64,000 nucleotides of DNA from positions 506,555 to 570,554 of the forward strand of contig CACRXP010000387.1 of assembly GCA_902702965.1 (NCBI GenBank). The letters are read 5' to 3'. Positions within the stretch are counted from its first letter, which is position 1. Each line of letters begins with the position of its first letter. This document shows positions 36,979-48,672 of the stretch, one piece after another. Origin of the DNA: Spirometra erinaceieuropaei. Lineage: Eukaryota > Platyhelminthes > Cestoda > Diphyllobothriidea > Diphyllobothriidae. Below the pieces are notes generated by a model. That model worked only from the letters and a program-made list of their open reading frames with translations, searched no databases and was not told where the DNA came from. A program made the translations under genes and the position numbers.

Positions 36979-37597
36979 ACTTTTTGAATCCGACCTGCCG
37001 TTTCACCTGCAGTCAGGGTTGAAAAACTACAATTCGTATATTTCCGCGTACGGAAAACTATATATTTCTCAAGGGTATTAGGAGGAGACCATATGGGGTT
37101 CATAAAATTGAGGAGTGGATTTGAGTCATATAGTTAACTTTACATGCCAAATTGGCAAATGCAGAAGCATTACGTTTTATGAACAGTCATTTCACGGTAT
37201 TAAAATATCTCTAAATTAGAGCCTTTTAAACCGGATTATACACTTCCCCGAGCATAAAATTGAAAGAAAACGTAATTTCATACCGAATGGATAAAAGAAT
37301 GAATATTTTACGCATGTTACCCATTAAATATGATTGGATTTTTAAGGGCATCAAAAGTCAGTCAGAGAGATGCATGCGACTTACGTAGTCGCCTTTTTCC
37401 AGAGTATAGTTTTTGCATGCAACCGGAAATAAGTTCGTTCGAAAGCCGGCATCCTCAGGTAATTGAATTATTATAGGATTATCCTGCATAAGGACCAGTT
37501 TCACACCCCTGCTTAAACAATCTTATCGAAACGAGAACGCATTTCGAAATTTTGGTTAACATTTCATGAGTTAACACATCTACTGTAATTTCAACAA

Positions 37598-37666
37598 GGC
37601 AATGGAAAGGAAATGTGCAGAATTTAATGACGTCATAAAATTTCGTGACCTCTTATTCAAGTGCAC
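37598..37666 (+). repeat. left inverted terminal repeat of PLE-2
   Basis: Pairs with the reverse complement of 38893-38965. A 23-bp core, 37626-37648, is identical in both and contains the palindrome TGACGTCA (37628-37635). It starts 12 bp after FB2 ends. Confidence 0.7.
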
Positions 37667-38601
37667 AGAATGTCTTTAGTTGGTGTAACTGGAATGGCCG
37701 TTGCATTGCTTATAAACAACAAGCCAGGGGCGGCGTACCACTTAAGGCTATGAGCAAAGCCCATGGAAAGATAAAATTTACGATCAGAATTGAGGAGAAC
37801 GACACACTGCTTTTACTAGGCATTCTTGTTTGTAAACATGCATTTAATTTCATTCAGGCATCCATCTATCGAAAATTCGCCTGGAAAGGACAATACATGC
37901 ACTTTCTCAGTTTCGCTCCAGTTCAGGGAAAACGGAACTTCATTTTGTGCCTGTCCAACACAGTTACTAGAATCTGTTCCTCAAATACGATCGATGACGA
38001 AATCAATTTCCCGAAGAACGTTTTTCTAAGAAATCGGCATCCGGAGAAATTTATCGATAAATATCGTCATCCCAGACGAAGAAGTCCAACAGAAATGTCC
38101 ATACTGAAAAAGCCAGTAAGCGCCTGCCTCCCTTTGAAGGATTATGACGTATCAAACAGTATCATGCTACGATTTCGGTCCACAGTTGAACGGATGTATG
38201 CTTCCTCTAACTCGTTGTTTATGGGCACGACAACGGCCATTCCTGTTATATCAAGTGAAGAAATTTTGCCTATGCATCCCACATCAAACTGTATTTATGA
38301 GTGAACATGTAGTTGTAGACGTAAACACATTTGGTGCACATAAAGGCAATTATCAGCTCGGTCAGCTAAACACATGCCGAGGAGGCAGCTCAAGAGGGAA
38401 AATAAGGTACCCAGAAGCTCATTTACAAGGCACGTAATGGACGCGGGCCATACGTTGGACCCAATGATTGCGTTTAAGGTCTTGTTTCGGGTGACGAATG
38501 GCCGTTTCTTGCGATTTGCAGAGACCATTGCAATACGGAGGAGGAAACCAGAACTCTGTAAGCGTCTGGATCATGTAACCAACCTCTCACTGCCATGGTA
38601 A
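37645..38601 (+). pseudogene. PLE-2: Penelope-like RT C-terminal half and GIY-YIG domain, two in-frame stops
   Basis: The longest open frame in the window (37645-38304) gives HGKIKFTIRIEENDTLLLLG, SIYRKFAWKGQYMHF, QGKRNFILCLSNTVTRIC and NRHPEKFIDKY. These are the landmarks after the YxDD box in Penelope-type RTs. The frame continues past TGA (38302-38304) and TAA (38341-38343) through the nuclease region: SNCIYE-stop-TCSC, a worn YIG (HIW), then SSFTRHVMDAGHTLDP, FRVTNGRFLRFAE and NLSLPW with a normal stop at 38599-38601. There is no frameshift over about 318 codons, far less decay than the other PLEs here. The N-terminal RT, including YxDD, is missing, so it was 5' truncated on arrival. Inverted repeats bound it. 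Confidence 0.85.
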
Positions 38602-38892
38602 GGACCGGTAATGAACGTAACCTGCTTCTCATACACACCCGCTCACTTCCTCTCTATCACCCCCCTCCCTGGCATAACTGACTGCTGTCCCGCGCGTTGC
38701 AGTTTTAATCAGGCCTGACAAGTTTCCAATGTAATCTGAACTCGTTTGCTAAGATGACTTCTGTCTCCCTCGCCATGCAAATCCACATATCAGACCAACA
38801 GTCCATGTTTCATTTTACTTATCCTGTTTCGTTCCTCAAGGTCGATCTCTGATTAAACAGTTAACATTGTCGTATAAAGACACGATGACCGT

Positions 38893-38965
38893 GTGCAATT
38901 GAACAAGAGATCACGAAATTTTATGACGTCATTGAGTTCTGCACGTTTCGTCGCCTTTGTATTTT
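38893..38965 (-). repeat. right inverted terminal repeat of PLE-2
   Basis: Reverse-complement partner of 37598-37666, with TGACGTCA at 38924-38931. It lies about 290 bp after the PLE-2 stop codon. Confidence 0.7.
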
Positions 38966-40514
38966 CCTTATTTCGAATAGTTGTTTGAGTTACTCTGTAA
39001 CGGGAACCGAGCTGGGATTAACTCAACTTTTGAAAGATCAGGTTGCAAGTTAAAACTGAATTAATAAACTGACAAAACAAATGTATGTGACTAAAGGGCG
39101 CTTTAGGCAATTAGATGTGCTGGCGGAATAGATCGCCAAAGATGTAAATATCACAAGGTAGTATTACCGAGTCTTTTGATTTATAATCTCTTGACAAACT
39201 CTTCAAAAATCAGCATCAACTTCCCCCCAAGTGCAGTCCGTGTACTTACTCTGGACATGTGGCGGCCGACGGCAAAAACCTCTTCGGAGAGCAGCATCTA
39301 TAACCTGCTACCAATGTTTATTTCCAGGCGTATCTTCCTTAGCACACGTGACGCGTACCCTGCACACCCCCTTAACAGTCGACCATTTAATGTAGAGGCC
39401 ACTGAGACAGCTTATGAATATTAAGCGGTTATCCCGCTGACGCTGGTAAATTCTGGTTTAGATATTCGTATCAACTTTCGGTCCCAGCCCGAAAAAGCTT
39501 ATCTCGGAGGCTTTACGCCCAAATAACCCATTAATTTCTGAAGTAATTAAAGAGCTGAGAAGAAAGCTACTCTGCCAAAGGCCCCATGATATGCTTGTCT
39601 GAGGAAAAAGGGGTTTTCGGAACCAAAACCTGCGCCTGATACTGTCTCTTTTTGCGCAATTTGCGGTTTTACTTCAAAGCAAGAAGTCTGCTCGTTTATC
39701 TTCGATCAAAACGCACTACGCGATTTTTCGAAGCGAGCGAAAGTCATTTCTTACGCGTGGAATGGTGTTGATTCAGTGTTCCTCATCGCATGAGATTTTT
39801 TGAAAAAATGCTGAATTTTTGAGCTGGTAATGCATTTCGTAAAGATTTTTCGAAAGGCGGCGTGGAGATTACGGGAACTAAGGATGGCTCCACTTTCTTT
39901 CTACTGCGCCCATCCAGTAAAGCCCTTATCGTTGCTTTTGCATACTTTAGAGTTTATTGGTATTACTTGATGTAGTCACAGCTGAGTGATTTTGCTGCAC
40001 ATGCAGCTATGCATTAAAACTTAAAATCTGTTGTTTTAAATTAATTAGCATAAACAACCATTTCCGTCTGCTGGTTATGTGAACTGTATTGACAGATAAG
40101 AAAAAAATAAAACTGTAAGTCCCTTTTATGTGGAGGCAGCCACTTTATCAACCTCTTTGGAAAAATCGACGAGGAAACAGCACTTGAATTCTGTTTTGAA
40201 GACTTTCGTTCTCTTTTCTGTACTAGGTGTTCCACGTCGGATATTAATGAACGTCAACTATGTGACTATAAGCTGTGTGGTTCCAACAACTGCATATCTA
40301 ACGTTTCTTCTCCATTACATGCGAACGTTTCTGTTTGCCCTTCATTTCAAGAACTCTACTCTCTCAAAATGGTTGAACAAAATAAACTTGATGATAACCC
40401 CTGATTGCGCATATGTTTACGCAGTTAACATGTGTTCCTGCAAGCCAGCATGCAGATCAAAACCAAAAACGGGAATATATAAGAACTAAATAAAAATGAC
40501 ACCCAGAATAAGTC
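38966..40514. other. no recognisable feature
   Basis: Open frames at 39176-39424 (82 codons) and 40130-40489 (119 codons) show no domain. The second is AT-rich and probably chance. Confidence 0.45.
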
Positions 40515-41400
40515 AGTTGGGTCATCATGAACGATGATGTCCACCGTGTGCTCCTCAGTATGCGGGTGCGGGGCCAGTGACGTACGCGTGAATTAGTGCA
40601 AAGGGAAAGTATACTATCATGGCATCTACCGCACCCTCCCCTCACACACATATCTGGGCCCAGTGCCCAAGACGGGACAGAAAAACAGGGGGCTGGGTCG
40701 GGTGCAGTGACTGTCGAAGCTAAACAGCTCGTCTCTGCGGGCCAGACACGACTGGTACGGGCATGATGAAACAGGTTTTTATAGAAACAATACTAGGTCA
40801 TCATCTGAGTGGGAGTGCCATAGAAGTCACCTTCAGAAGGAACTATCGTGGCCCGACTCTGCGTCCTTAGAGGACCAAGGTTATCCTGTCAGTTGATAGC
40901 CTTCCAAGTCGCGTATTCTACCGTGTTGTAATAGTTCCGAAGGACATCAGATTTGTATATTGAAGAATATGCATTGAGTTCAATAGGGACAGTGACCATA
41001 GAGTCGGACCCACTTAGACTTCCCTTTTCCCTCTTCAGCACACCAGATTTTCACACAAAGCTGATGAGAGACCCTCATCTTACCTGACTGCAAGGGCCAG
41101 AAAACCACAAAAATCCACAAAACCCGTTGGCCATTCAACACAAACACATAATGCTTACCGCATGATTTGATTTATACTGTTATTTGGCAACCTACTATGC
41201 CGCGACGTTTAGCGCATCGTGGTAGATTCGAGCGGCTCCGATTTATTACAGTGAGGGGGGCGCTGAATTTCCGTGGGGATGCGTCCCCCATAGTCAGGAT
41301 CACTCTCTCTTTCCTCTACCGCGCACCAGTTTACCCGTTTTAGTCTGTTAACCGTCTGCTTATTCAAAAGCAGGGCTTTTAGGAGGGAAAGAAAATCTCA
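40515..41400 (+). repeat. repeat family R, long copy with duplicated 3' module (R8)
   Basis: The head AGTTGGGTCATCATGAACGA and GATGTCCACCGTGTGCTCC matches R3, R4 and R1. Next are GGTCGGGTGCAGTGACTG, GAGTGGGAGTGCCATAGAAG and the first 3' module GGTTATCCTGTCAGTTGATA, GCCTTCCAAG (40878-40915). A second 3' module is at about 41175-41285 (GGCAACCTACTATGCC, CGTTTAGCGCATCGTGGTAG). The order is the same as in R4. Confidence 0.6.
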
Positions 41401-44400
41401 AAACAGCCTATGTATTTGAAGGTCGTAAAAGCGAGATGGGAGACGTTTAGAAACCCCCTTTGCTGGTCTTAGCTATCTACTCCTCAGGCATCCCTTATAT
41501 TTACGAGGAACAAAGACGTGGGCAGCACCACATTAACTCAGACAGAGTCAAGCATGCGGAAAAGCGACCCATCGGATTATGATTCCATGGGAACATTCCC
41601 ACAGATTAGTCATTATCAAGGTCAACCGTTGGTTCAGTAATATTGCTCTGTCCAACAATTGGAACAAGGGAATTGTTGTGCACCAACGTTTATAACTTCC
41701 CTCATTAGGAATGGGTGACGAAAATAAGCGACTGTCGTAAAATATTGCCATATGCATGTACTTTCTCCTATTTTAACGTACAGGACGTTAGGCTTTGGCG
41801 TTCTGCCGGTCGGAAGTGAGTCCAAACAGCAACATCAGTAAGGAAATCAAAACATTTTTTGTCCACATGGGTCCGGTGATTACCAAGTGTTTTTTGTACT
41901 CATCATTAGACGCCATCTCCTAGGCGTTTAAGGAAATAAACAGTTGGCAAAACATCTGTTGGGCCGAAGCATGATAGATGCAAGCTTTTGAACTCGTAGG
42001 AACCAAGATCAAATCTCAGAAAAGCCTATTGCTTACAAAAACGATGTACGATGCTATGCCTTTCGCATACGTCGTTTTTGACGAAGACAAAAGTTTTGTC
42101 TTTTAAATTATGCTTGGGTTACAAGTGCATCGTAAAATGACATTTCACCCTTTCGATTATAAAACAATGCTACCACTTCGCTGGCATAACGAATGAATAG
42201 TCGTCTTATGATAAAAAAAAATAGAACAATTTTTAATGAAAAAACTTTTTTGAATTTACTCCAGCGCTTTAATTCCGAAATAAAGCAATTCTATATTTTC
42301 TACGTGATGGAAAGCCCGGACTGTCCTTATAATGATTCCAGCTGAATAAGAATTATCCCATCTTCAGCTTACGGTAGTTTTAATATTCGTCGATTTTTCG
42401 TTTGCAGACGCACTTTCCTATACAATAAGTTTGCACAATTTCAGTGTCTGAATTTCCCTTTTCTATTAGATTTTCAGCTTTCAATCCTAAAATATTTTTG
42501 GGTATTTTGTTTCCATATGCCTTTGAAATTTTCTATTTCTCCCTCACTCGTGTCATCGTAAGCCAACCTCACAGTCGAAGTTTCGGTTTGCAGCTCTACC
42601 CATCACTGTTATTTTGCTAATCTCTTTGACTGTCGGTCCATAAAATCAGAAAGCTCAGGGGTTTTGAAGTGTTCTACCTGAACAAAACCATAGAATTGAT
42701 GCATTCATATTATTTTTGTCTTATTTTCGGCTGATCCTTTCCATATGGTTTGATAAATTCTCACCCACCCTGACGTCTCCGTTGGGCATAATTTATTCAG
42801 CCCTTCTCTTGGGTTACGCTCCTCACTTCAACTCTCACCTTTTTGCCCTTAATTCCACCACATATGCTTTTTTGCTTTTTTCTGTTACGGCGTGTCTCCA
42901 AGAGTTCGGTAGACTTACGATGTCACTAACTCTTTTGCCCCTGCAATTGACTTCAGAGAAAAAATAAACTTGCACTTCCTTGCTTGCGTATGCCAACAAT
43001 TTCTTTTGCTGGACACACAAATAAGATCAACTTTTTATCTTGATGCCCGGTGATAAAAAATCCTCAACGGATCATAATTATAAAAAGTTCGGGGCCAAAC
43101 ATTCTGTAGTCATTTACTAATACAGCTTGGTAACAACTGCACTTCAGTACTCCAAAAACATGCGAAGTTCTACTTCACGATGGTCATTTACTGCTTTTCA
43201 GCAAAACCGACCACTTATATAGAAAAGGCACAAATAATTTTAAAAACCATCTATATTTTAACGTACGGAAAAGGCTCAGGAATTCGAGTGAAATTAATCT
43301 TGCGAAATTAACTAAAAAATCAGAGCGGAGTTGTCCAGGTGAAAGTGACAAACCACTGTAATAAAGTGTCTATTATGAAGGCAGGTTACACTGTACCTAG
43401 TTTAGACCTACCAGTGCTACCTACTGTAATGGTTGCCCAGTTAAAAATCCTTTCTGGCTAACCGAATGTTAGTAGTTGCGTGACCGAATAACGTCGATGT
43501 GCATTGTCAGCGGAACCGCACTTCATGGCCTCGTAAACAGTTGTGGCTTGAAAACAAGCGTACATTTTCATTTGCGCATCGAAATAAACGTGAAATATGG
43601 AAGTTTTTCGGCGAAAATGTGTATTAAAATAGGGATCTAAGTGTTTTTGGGACATAGTGTTTGTGCATGTAGCGACCTAGACTCCGAATGGGGCCCGGAA
43701 CAAATGCAGTAGACGAAATGATCATCCGTTTTCTGATCTTTCGTTCGTTTTGTTCTACGTGACAGGCACTGTTTGCAAAATTTCTCGACAAAAGTATATC
43801 GAGCTTCTGCCTCATTTATAATAGCTTCTCATGTAGCAGCTCTCATATAAAGTACAAAGTAAACACGGTGTGAAATTCTGTTTCATTGAATTACTGAATC
43901 TTACGTGATGTGCTGAGTGAGAGTTTCTTGGAACAGCGGAAACTGTTGCGTCAATTTCAGTGTTAGCATGTTCAAGGTAGACGGTATTCAGATGTCGGGA
44001 CTATTTTGTCTTAGATATTTTCATATAACATCTGATTCGCCTTCAAATAACACTTTTAGTGAGGCCTTCGGATCCTTATTCCAAAATGTTTCGAAGGAAG
44101 TCCCCTACTCCCTTATTTTGATTTTTCCTAACTTGCCTATTTTGAATATATTTCTACAAATTTGACATTTTACGGTCCACCGACCTGGGCGATTGCCCAT
44201 GCAGTTAGCTCCTGGCTCATTTTGACCTGGACTAACTTACAAAACGATAAAGTGGTGTCTCGTATTCAGTCGGCTCCCGGGCGAGTCGGCTGTAACGCTA
44301 TTGCGTCCCATAAATGTGCGAAGGTTTCCAGTCGAAACTCCTTTACTTTGATGTCCTGGTGGACAAGTTCTTAAAACATTGGACAATAACTTTTTATAAT

Positions 44401-47400
44401 GTACTAATTCAGACTGCTCGAAACCTGAAGCTAAAACAAACATTGGCACAGTCAAAAACCACTAAAGAAATGTTCGAGATTTAACACGTCCAACCGGCGG
44501 AAACGTCCGGTGCTCAGCTGGGGCATTCTTCTCGGTGAAGTAAGTATCTGTGATATAAAAAAGCTGTTATAATCATAATGTATGAGCAATACTTGAGACA
44601 CTTTTGTCGGAACTTGAAGGATTCACGAGAATACTCCCCGAATCTAGTATTGCATAAATTCTTGTCAAGATTAAGTAATTGTAACTAGTAAGGTCCTTTC
44701 GTGTCGTCGTAACTTAAACGATAAACAGCAACAATCTAATGTACGTACTGCGAGCATGCAGTATGCGGTATGTAAGTAACTCGTAAAGTTCTTTTGTGTC
44801 TTTAACAGTTGCCTGAGTTTACACTTTACGCGGGCGACCTCGGTAGCAGAACATACGACTCCATCCCCTACCGAATCGAAATTTTGCCTTTCATGTCAAG
44901 CTTGCTGAGTTCGGAGGCATCCGTCAGACTACAAAAAAGGTCGGTTGAGTAAACTGTAAACCATGTAATCAATGATTCAACTTAGTGATTTGAAAGTTAA
45001 ACTCAGCGTTACGGAATCATTGCAAACCAGCAGAATTTTCTCGTGATGTGTGTGATGAGCAAATGAGTATCTAAAAAAATAACCTATTTATTCACTATAA
45101 GCCAAAAGTCGCCCTAAATAAAACACTAGTCCTACCCCTTTTCGTTTCTCCATTAAACCTTGCAAGATCATTAAACTGATAGTTCACTCGAAGTGCCCTC
45201 GAGGACAATATTATGATTAACTAAGGCAAGGATGGCGACGTCTATCATATATATTTCTGCATATTATTTTCTTAGCATGCCATGCAGAATTCTGTAACAG
45301 TATATGGAATATGAATCTAATGTAGGTTAAGGCTGCATTCTGTAGGTCACTATTCAACCTCCAAAGATGAACTGTGTTAATGAATTAAAATATTTACCAT
45401 TCCTCCATATGGTCGAGTAAATTCTCTTCTAGAAAAATAGTTCGAGCTTTTGGTTTATTCGTCCGCTACTCAAATATAAGTTTTCGATAACTGAAACTGT
45501 ACTAGGCTCGTCCATCGTCGGACCTAGCAGGGATCTCATAGTTTTTTTGAGTAGACTCCTGGTATTGAAAATATGGAAGGCTTAATTACTTGCAAATCCG
45601 AAATATATCAAAATATACTGGCCTTCAAAGTGTGAACGTACTATGCTGATAGCTGGATAACGTGTTTACTCTAGTAGCGGCTTTAAAAATTACTATCGTA
45701 CTAGTCACGGATATGGGCTAAAAAGGACTAATTTTTGGAAAACGCTACAGTCAGATGTCCTTGAAAATGAGCACTTACGTGAAGCATTTAAGTAACCATC
45801 CGATTTTTGCCTTGGTCTTATTTATTACTTTCTTTTGTTAATGTAAAAACTGAAATGCATGTCACGGAAGGGATGTTATAGATTTCTCTGCATCAGATTC
45901 CTGAAAGTTGCACGACACGGAACTGTCGAAACGGAAAAAATTCTGATGACTGATAAAAGGCACTATCTCCAGACAGCTCATGCCATCAAGGCCATGTAGA
46001 ATCTTCGAATTTTCTTCCTTTGTTTCCAAACCTGGGGTTAGAACATTTTATCATCATACCAGGTCCAGTCCATGTTGCTTTTCTGTCAGACCAAAGAGCA
46101 TAATAATCGTCAGTTAAGTTGTTGTTGTTTCTTGCACTTTTTCGATGGTTTAAAGACAGCTATTTTTAATAGGAGGCTCTTGGGCCGTTTGGGATCATTA
46201 GTAAAATGATGGCTCGGTGTATTTCGTCGAATTTTTATCGCCTTATGGCGACCGCTGCCAATAATTTCAGCAGCCACGCCAGAGTCTAGCTTCAACATTG
46301 AAATCTAAGACAGTGGCATTTTTTCGACAATAGTCAAAGTATTTCGCCGACAAAAGCCGGTGAGACTAAAGTGCTGGTTTTTTTAGTTATAAGACGTTAC
46401 CAGGCTGCCGTGTCATAAATGCAGGTTGAAGTAATCCGGCGTTTGAGACTGAGTATTACGATCAAAGAACCTTAGGTTAACTCTTCTACATCAGGACTTT
46501 GAGAATGCATCCTGAGGCATACGGTCGTGAGGGCAGAATGTGTGCAGTTCTGACCGTTTCTCCGATACCCGCATCGTGACAACAATCAAAAAGAAATTAA
46601 ATTTCAAATTCTTCTCGGGATAAATCTTTTGCTTGATATCTGCCGCCAAAGGGACTATGAAGTCTCTCTGTCCGCTTTCGCTCACAAACGTCCTGAATTC
46701 TTGTGTTTTTCAATCTACTAGTACCTGGCGAATAGCAGAACCTGTTTACTTCCGCAGGAAGCAGTTTTCTAAAACGTTCAGGAATGTCTTACAAGTTTCT
46801 TATGGCCCTTCTTAAAATAGAGGCAGGATGGTAGTTTGCATGTCTCCAATTTCCTCACTCTCACTTCCTTCCGCCTATATGCCCAACATCCACTTGCTGT
46901 GGCGAATAATAAGAAGTCAGCTGGAGTAAGTCCCGAACTGCTGTCTTGGTTATCACATAATCGCGAACGGGTAGACTGTTCTGTGGTAAAAAAAATAAGA
47001 TGATATTTTGTGTGCAGAAGGTATTTTGACTTTTTCGGTAATTTTTTTCAAGACTGCTGAGATTCCGGAATCGGCGCAAATAGACAACTCACCTCGTGCG
47101 TGTAGGACAGGAACTTCGTAGTTCAAGCGATCTCCGACGAGTATCAAGTGCTTCTCTGGCGACCATAAATACCAAGTTTAATCATGCAGAATAACCGTTT
47201 TTACTTGCCTATACTGGATAAAACCCATACAGTTGGAAGCCTACCATATACTATTTTTGACGTGCTGTGTTGGTTTTTGTGTAACATATTTCAAGATACT
47301 CACTGATTTTTTAATTTTTTGATAGATGCGTAATTCTTCACGGTCCACAGATAGGCTGGTATACGACGACAGACAAAGAAAAAATGAAAAATCTAGCCTT

Positions 47401-48103
47401 TTTTCTTGGGTTGCTTTGAATTACAACACTTTTATCTCGTGCGATTAATCGAACTATATCAGTCCCATCTTCCCCAGTATGGACAGTTTCGTCAACTTTA
47501 TCAGGCTACAGTTTGGCTTTTAAAAGTTTTAGCTCTTGAACTTGGTTCAACACTATGCGTTTGTAACTATAGGCTCATGGTCAGCGTATGAGGCTCTATT
47601 TTACCTGCACTGAGGACAGTCCTGACGTATCCAGTACTGATAATCGTTCATTTGTTTCGCGCACAGTAAACACTTTTATGAAAGTAAAAACAAGTTTCCA
47701 AAATGTCCTGTAGCTAATATCACTTTATAAGCCGCCTCACATAGACAGGGTCAGAATTACTCTCGTGGTTTTGGTCTTCTAATGCCTCTTTTGAGTCACC
47801 GCACACCAGAACGCATTTGTTTGTCGAGGAAATCATGAACAGCAAAGCGTTAAGTTCGACTAATCCTTGTTTGTCGACATTCTGACTGTCAGCTTTCATA
47901 ATTCCGCTTTTAAGTGCTAATTCCCCCTCACTCGGTGACTTGTCGGCACAGCTTAATGTAATAGAACGACATCCAGCGTTTGGTCGACATCATTTCTCAC
48001 TTTAACCGTCCTAAGCAAAGGATGTGAAGAAACACACCACTATCTGGTCAAGGAAGTGCAGGTTACTGAACTGCGTCTGAAACCAGCCAAATCCTCTTAC
48101 ATA
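41401..48103. other. 6.7 kb with no recognisable feature
   Basis: The longest frames are 82-83 codons (42716-42967, 43917-44165), AT-rich and without domains. A short perfect palindrome, GACAAAAGTTTTGTC, and an imperfect hairpin lie near 42030-42100. No repeat from the families above was detected. Confidence 0.5.
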
Positions 48104-48670
48104 CAGAAAGTTGCTTATCGCATAAAATGCTAGCCAATATTCCGTTTAAGATAATGATGCAGTTTTCAAATAGGTTTGTTTAGTTGCTTACCTTGGAGCA
48201 AAATCCCAAGATATTTCTATCACCCCAGGATGTCGTCTTTTGAACGAAATCCTTTCAGACCGCCTGCATAAACTACGCTCGGTAAAAAAGGTTATTACGA
48301 ACGTAATGTTAATTTTTTCCGAGAATAAGCGGTGCCCTAACAAATTCATTTACGCATTATAGAAAAATGCATGAAAATACTCCTTATTGTACTCTTTTAG
48401 TGGAAAATAACGTCTCGTTTTATACTAAAAGAACGGGCATCTATTGGTTTTAAAAGATTTTCAATTTCGGAATGTTTTGAGTCTATTTTTTACCGAGTTT
48501 GGTTTATGCAGGTGGTCCAAAAGAAGTTTACTCAAAAGTCGACATACCGGTGTGATTGAAATATCTTTGGATTGTGCCGCGCGATAGACAATTATAAAAC
48601 CTATCAGAGAAATCTATCTTAATTGAAAACAGAATATCGGCTAGCATTTCGGATTATGGGCCTTGACAAA
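48104..48670. mobile_element. FB4: short palindromic DNA transposon, 567 bp
   Basis: The left end CAGAAAGTTGCTTATCGCAT is flanked by TA (48102-48103). The right end is worn but flanked by TA (48671-48672) at the position expected from alignment. Inner arm blocks agree: GCTAGCC.ATATTC, AGATATTTC.ATCAC, TGTCG.CTTTTGA and CTGCATAAAC...CTCGGTAAAAAA on both arms. It is about 400 bp shorter than the other copies, so the centre has been lost. It is the most diverged copy. Confidence 0.7.
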
Positions 48671-48672
48671 TA

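Larger units (their letters stand above)
35826..37585. mobile_element. FB2: palindromic DNA transposon interrupted by a Merlin element
   Basis: The left arm (35826 to about 36180) begins CAGTAGGTGGTCTAACTCAT. The right arm (about 37200-37585), read inwards, begins CAGTAGATGTGTTAACTCAT. TA flanks both ends (35824-35825 and 37586-37587). The arms share long blocks such as GAAATGCGTTTTCGTTTC and TAGCATGCAT/TCGCATGCAT. The total span is 1760 bp. Removing the 790-bp Merlin element and one 8-bp target copy leaves 962 bp, against 963 bp for FB3. This element therefore predates the Merlin insertion. Confidence 0.88.

Noticed and set aside
47087..47155. Possible minus-strand exon with SPEKHLILVGD and a GTGAGT donor
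   Set aside because: The start recalls a helicase motif, but the following residues do not continue the match, the acceptor is weak and no neighbouring exons were found.
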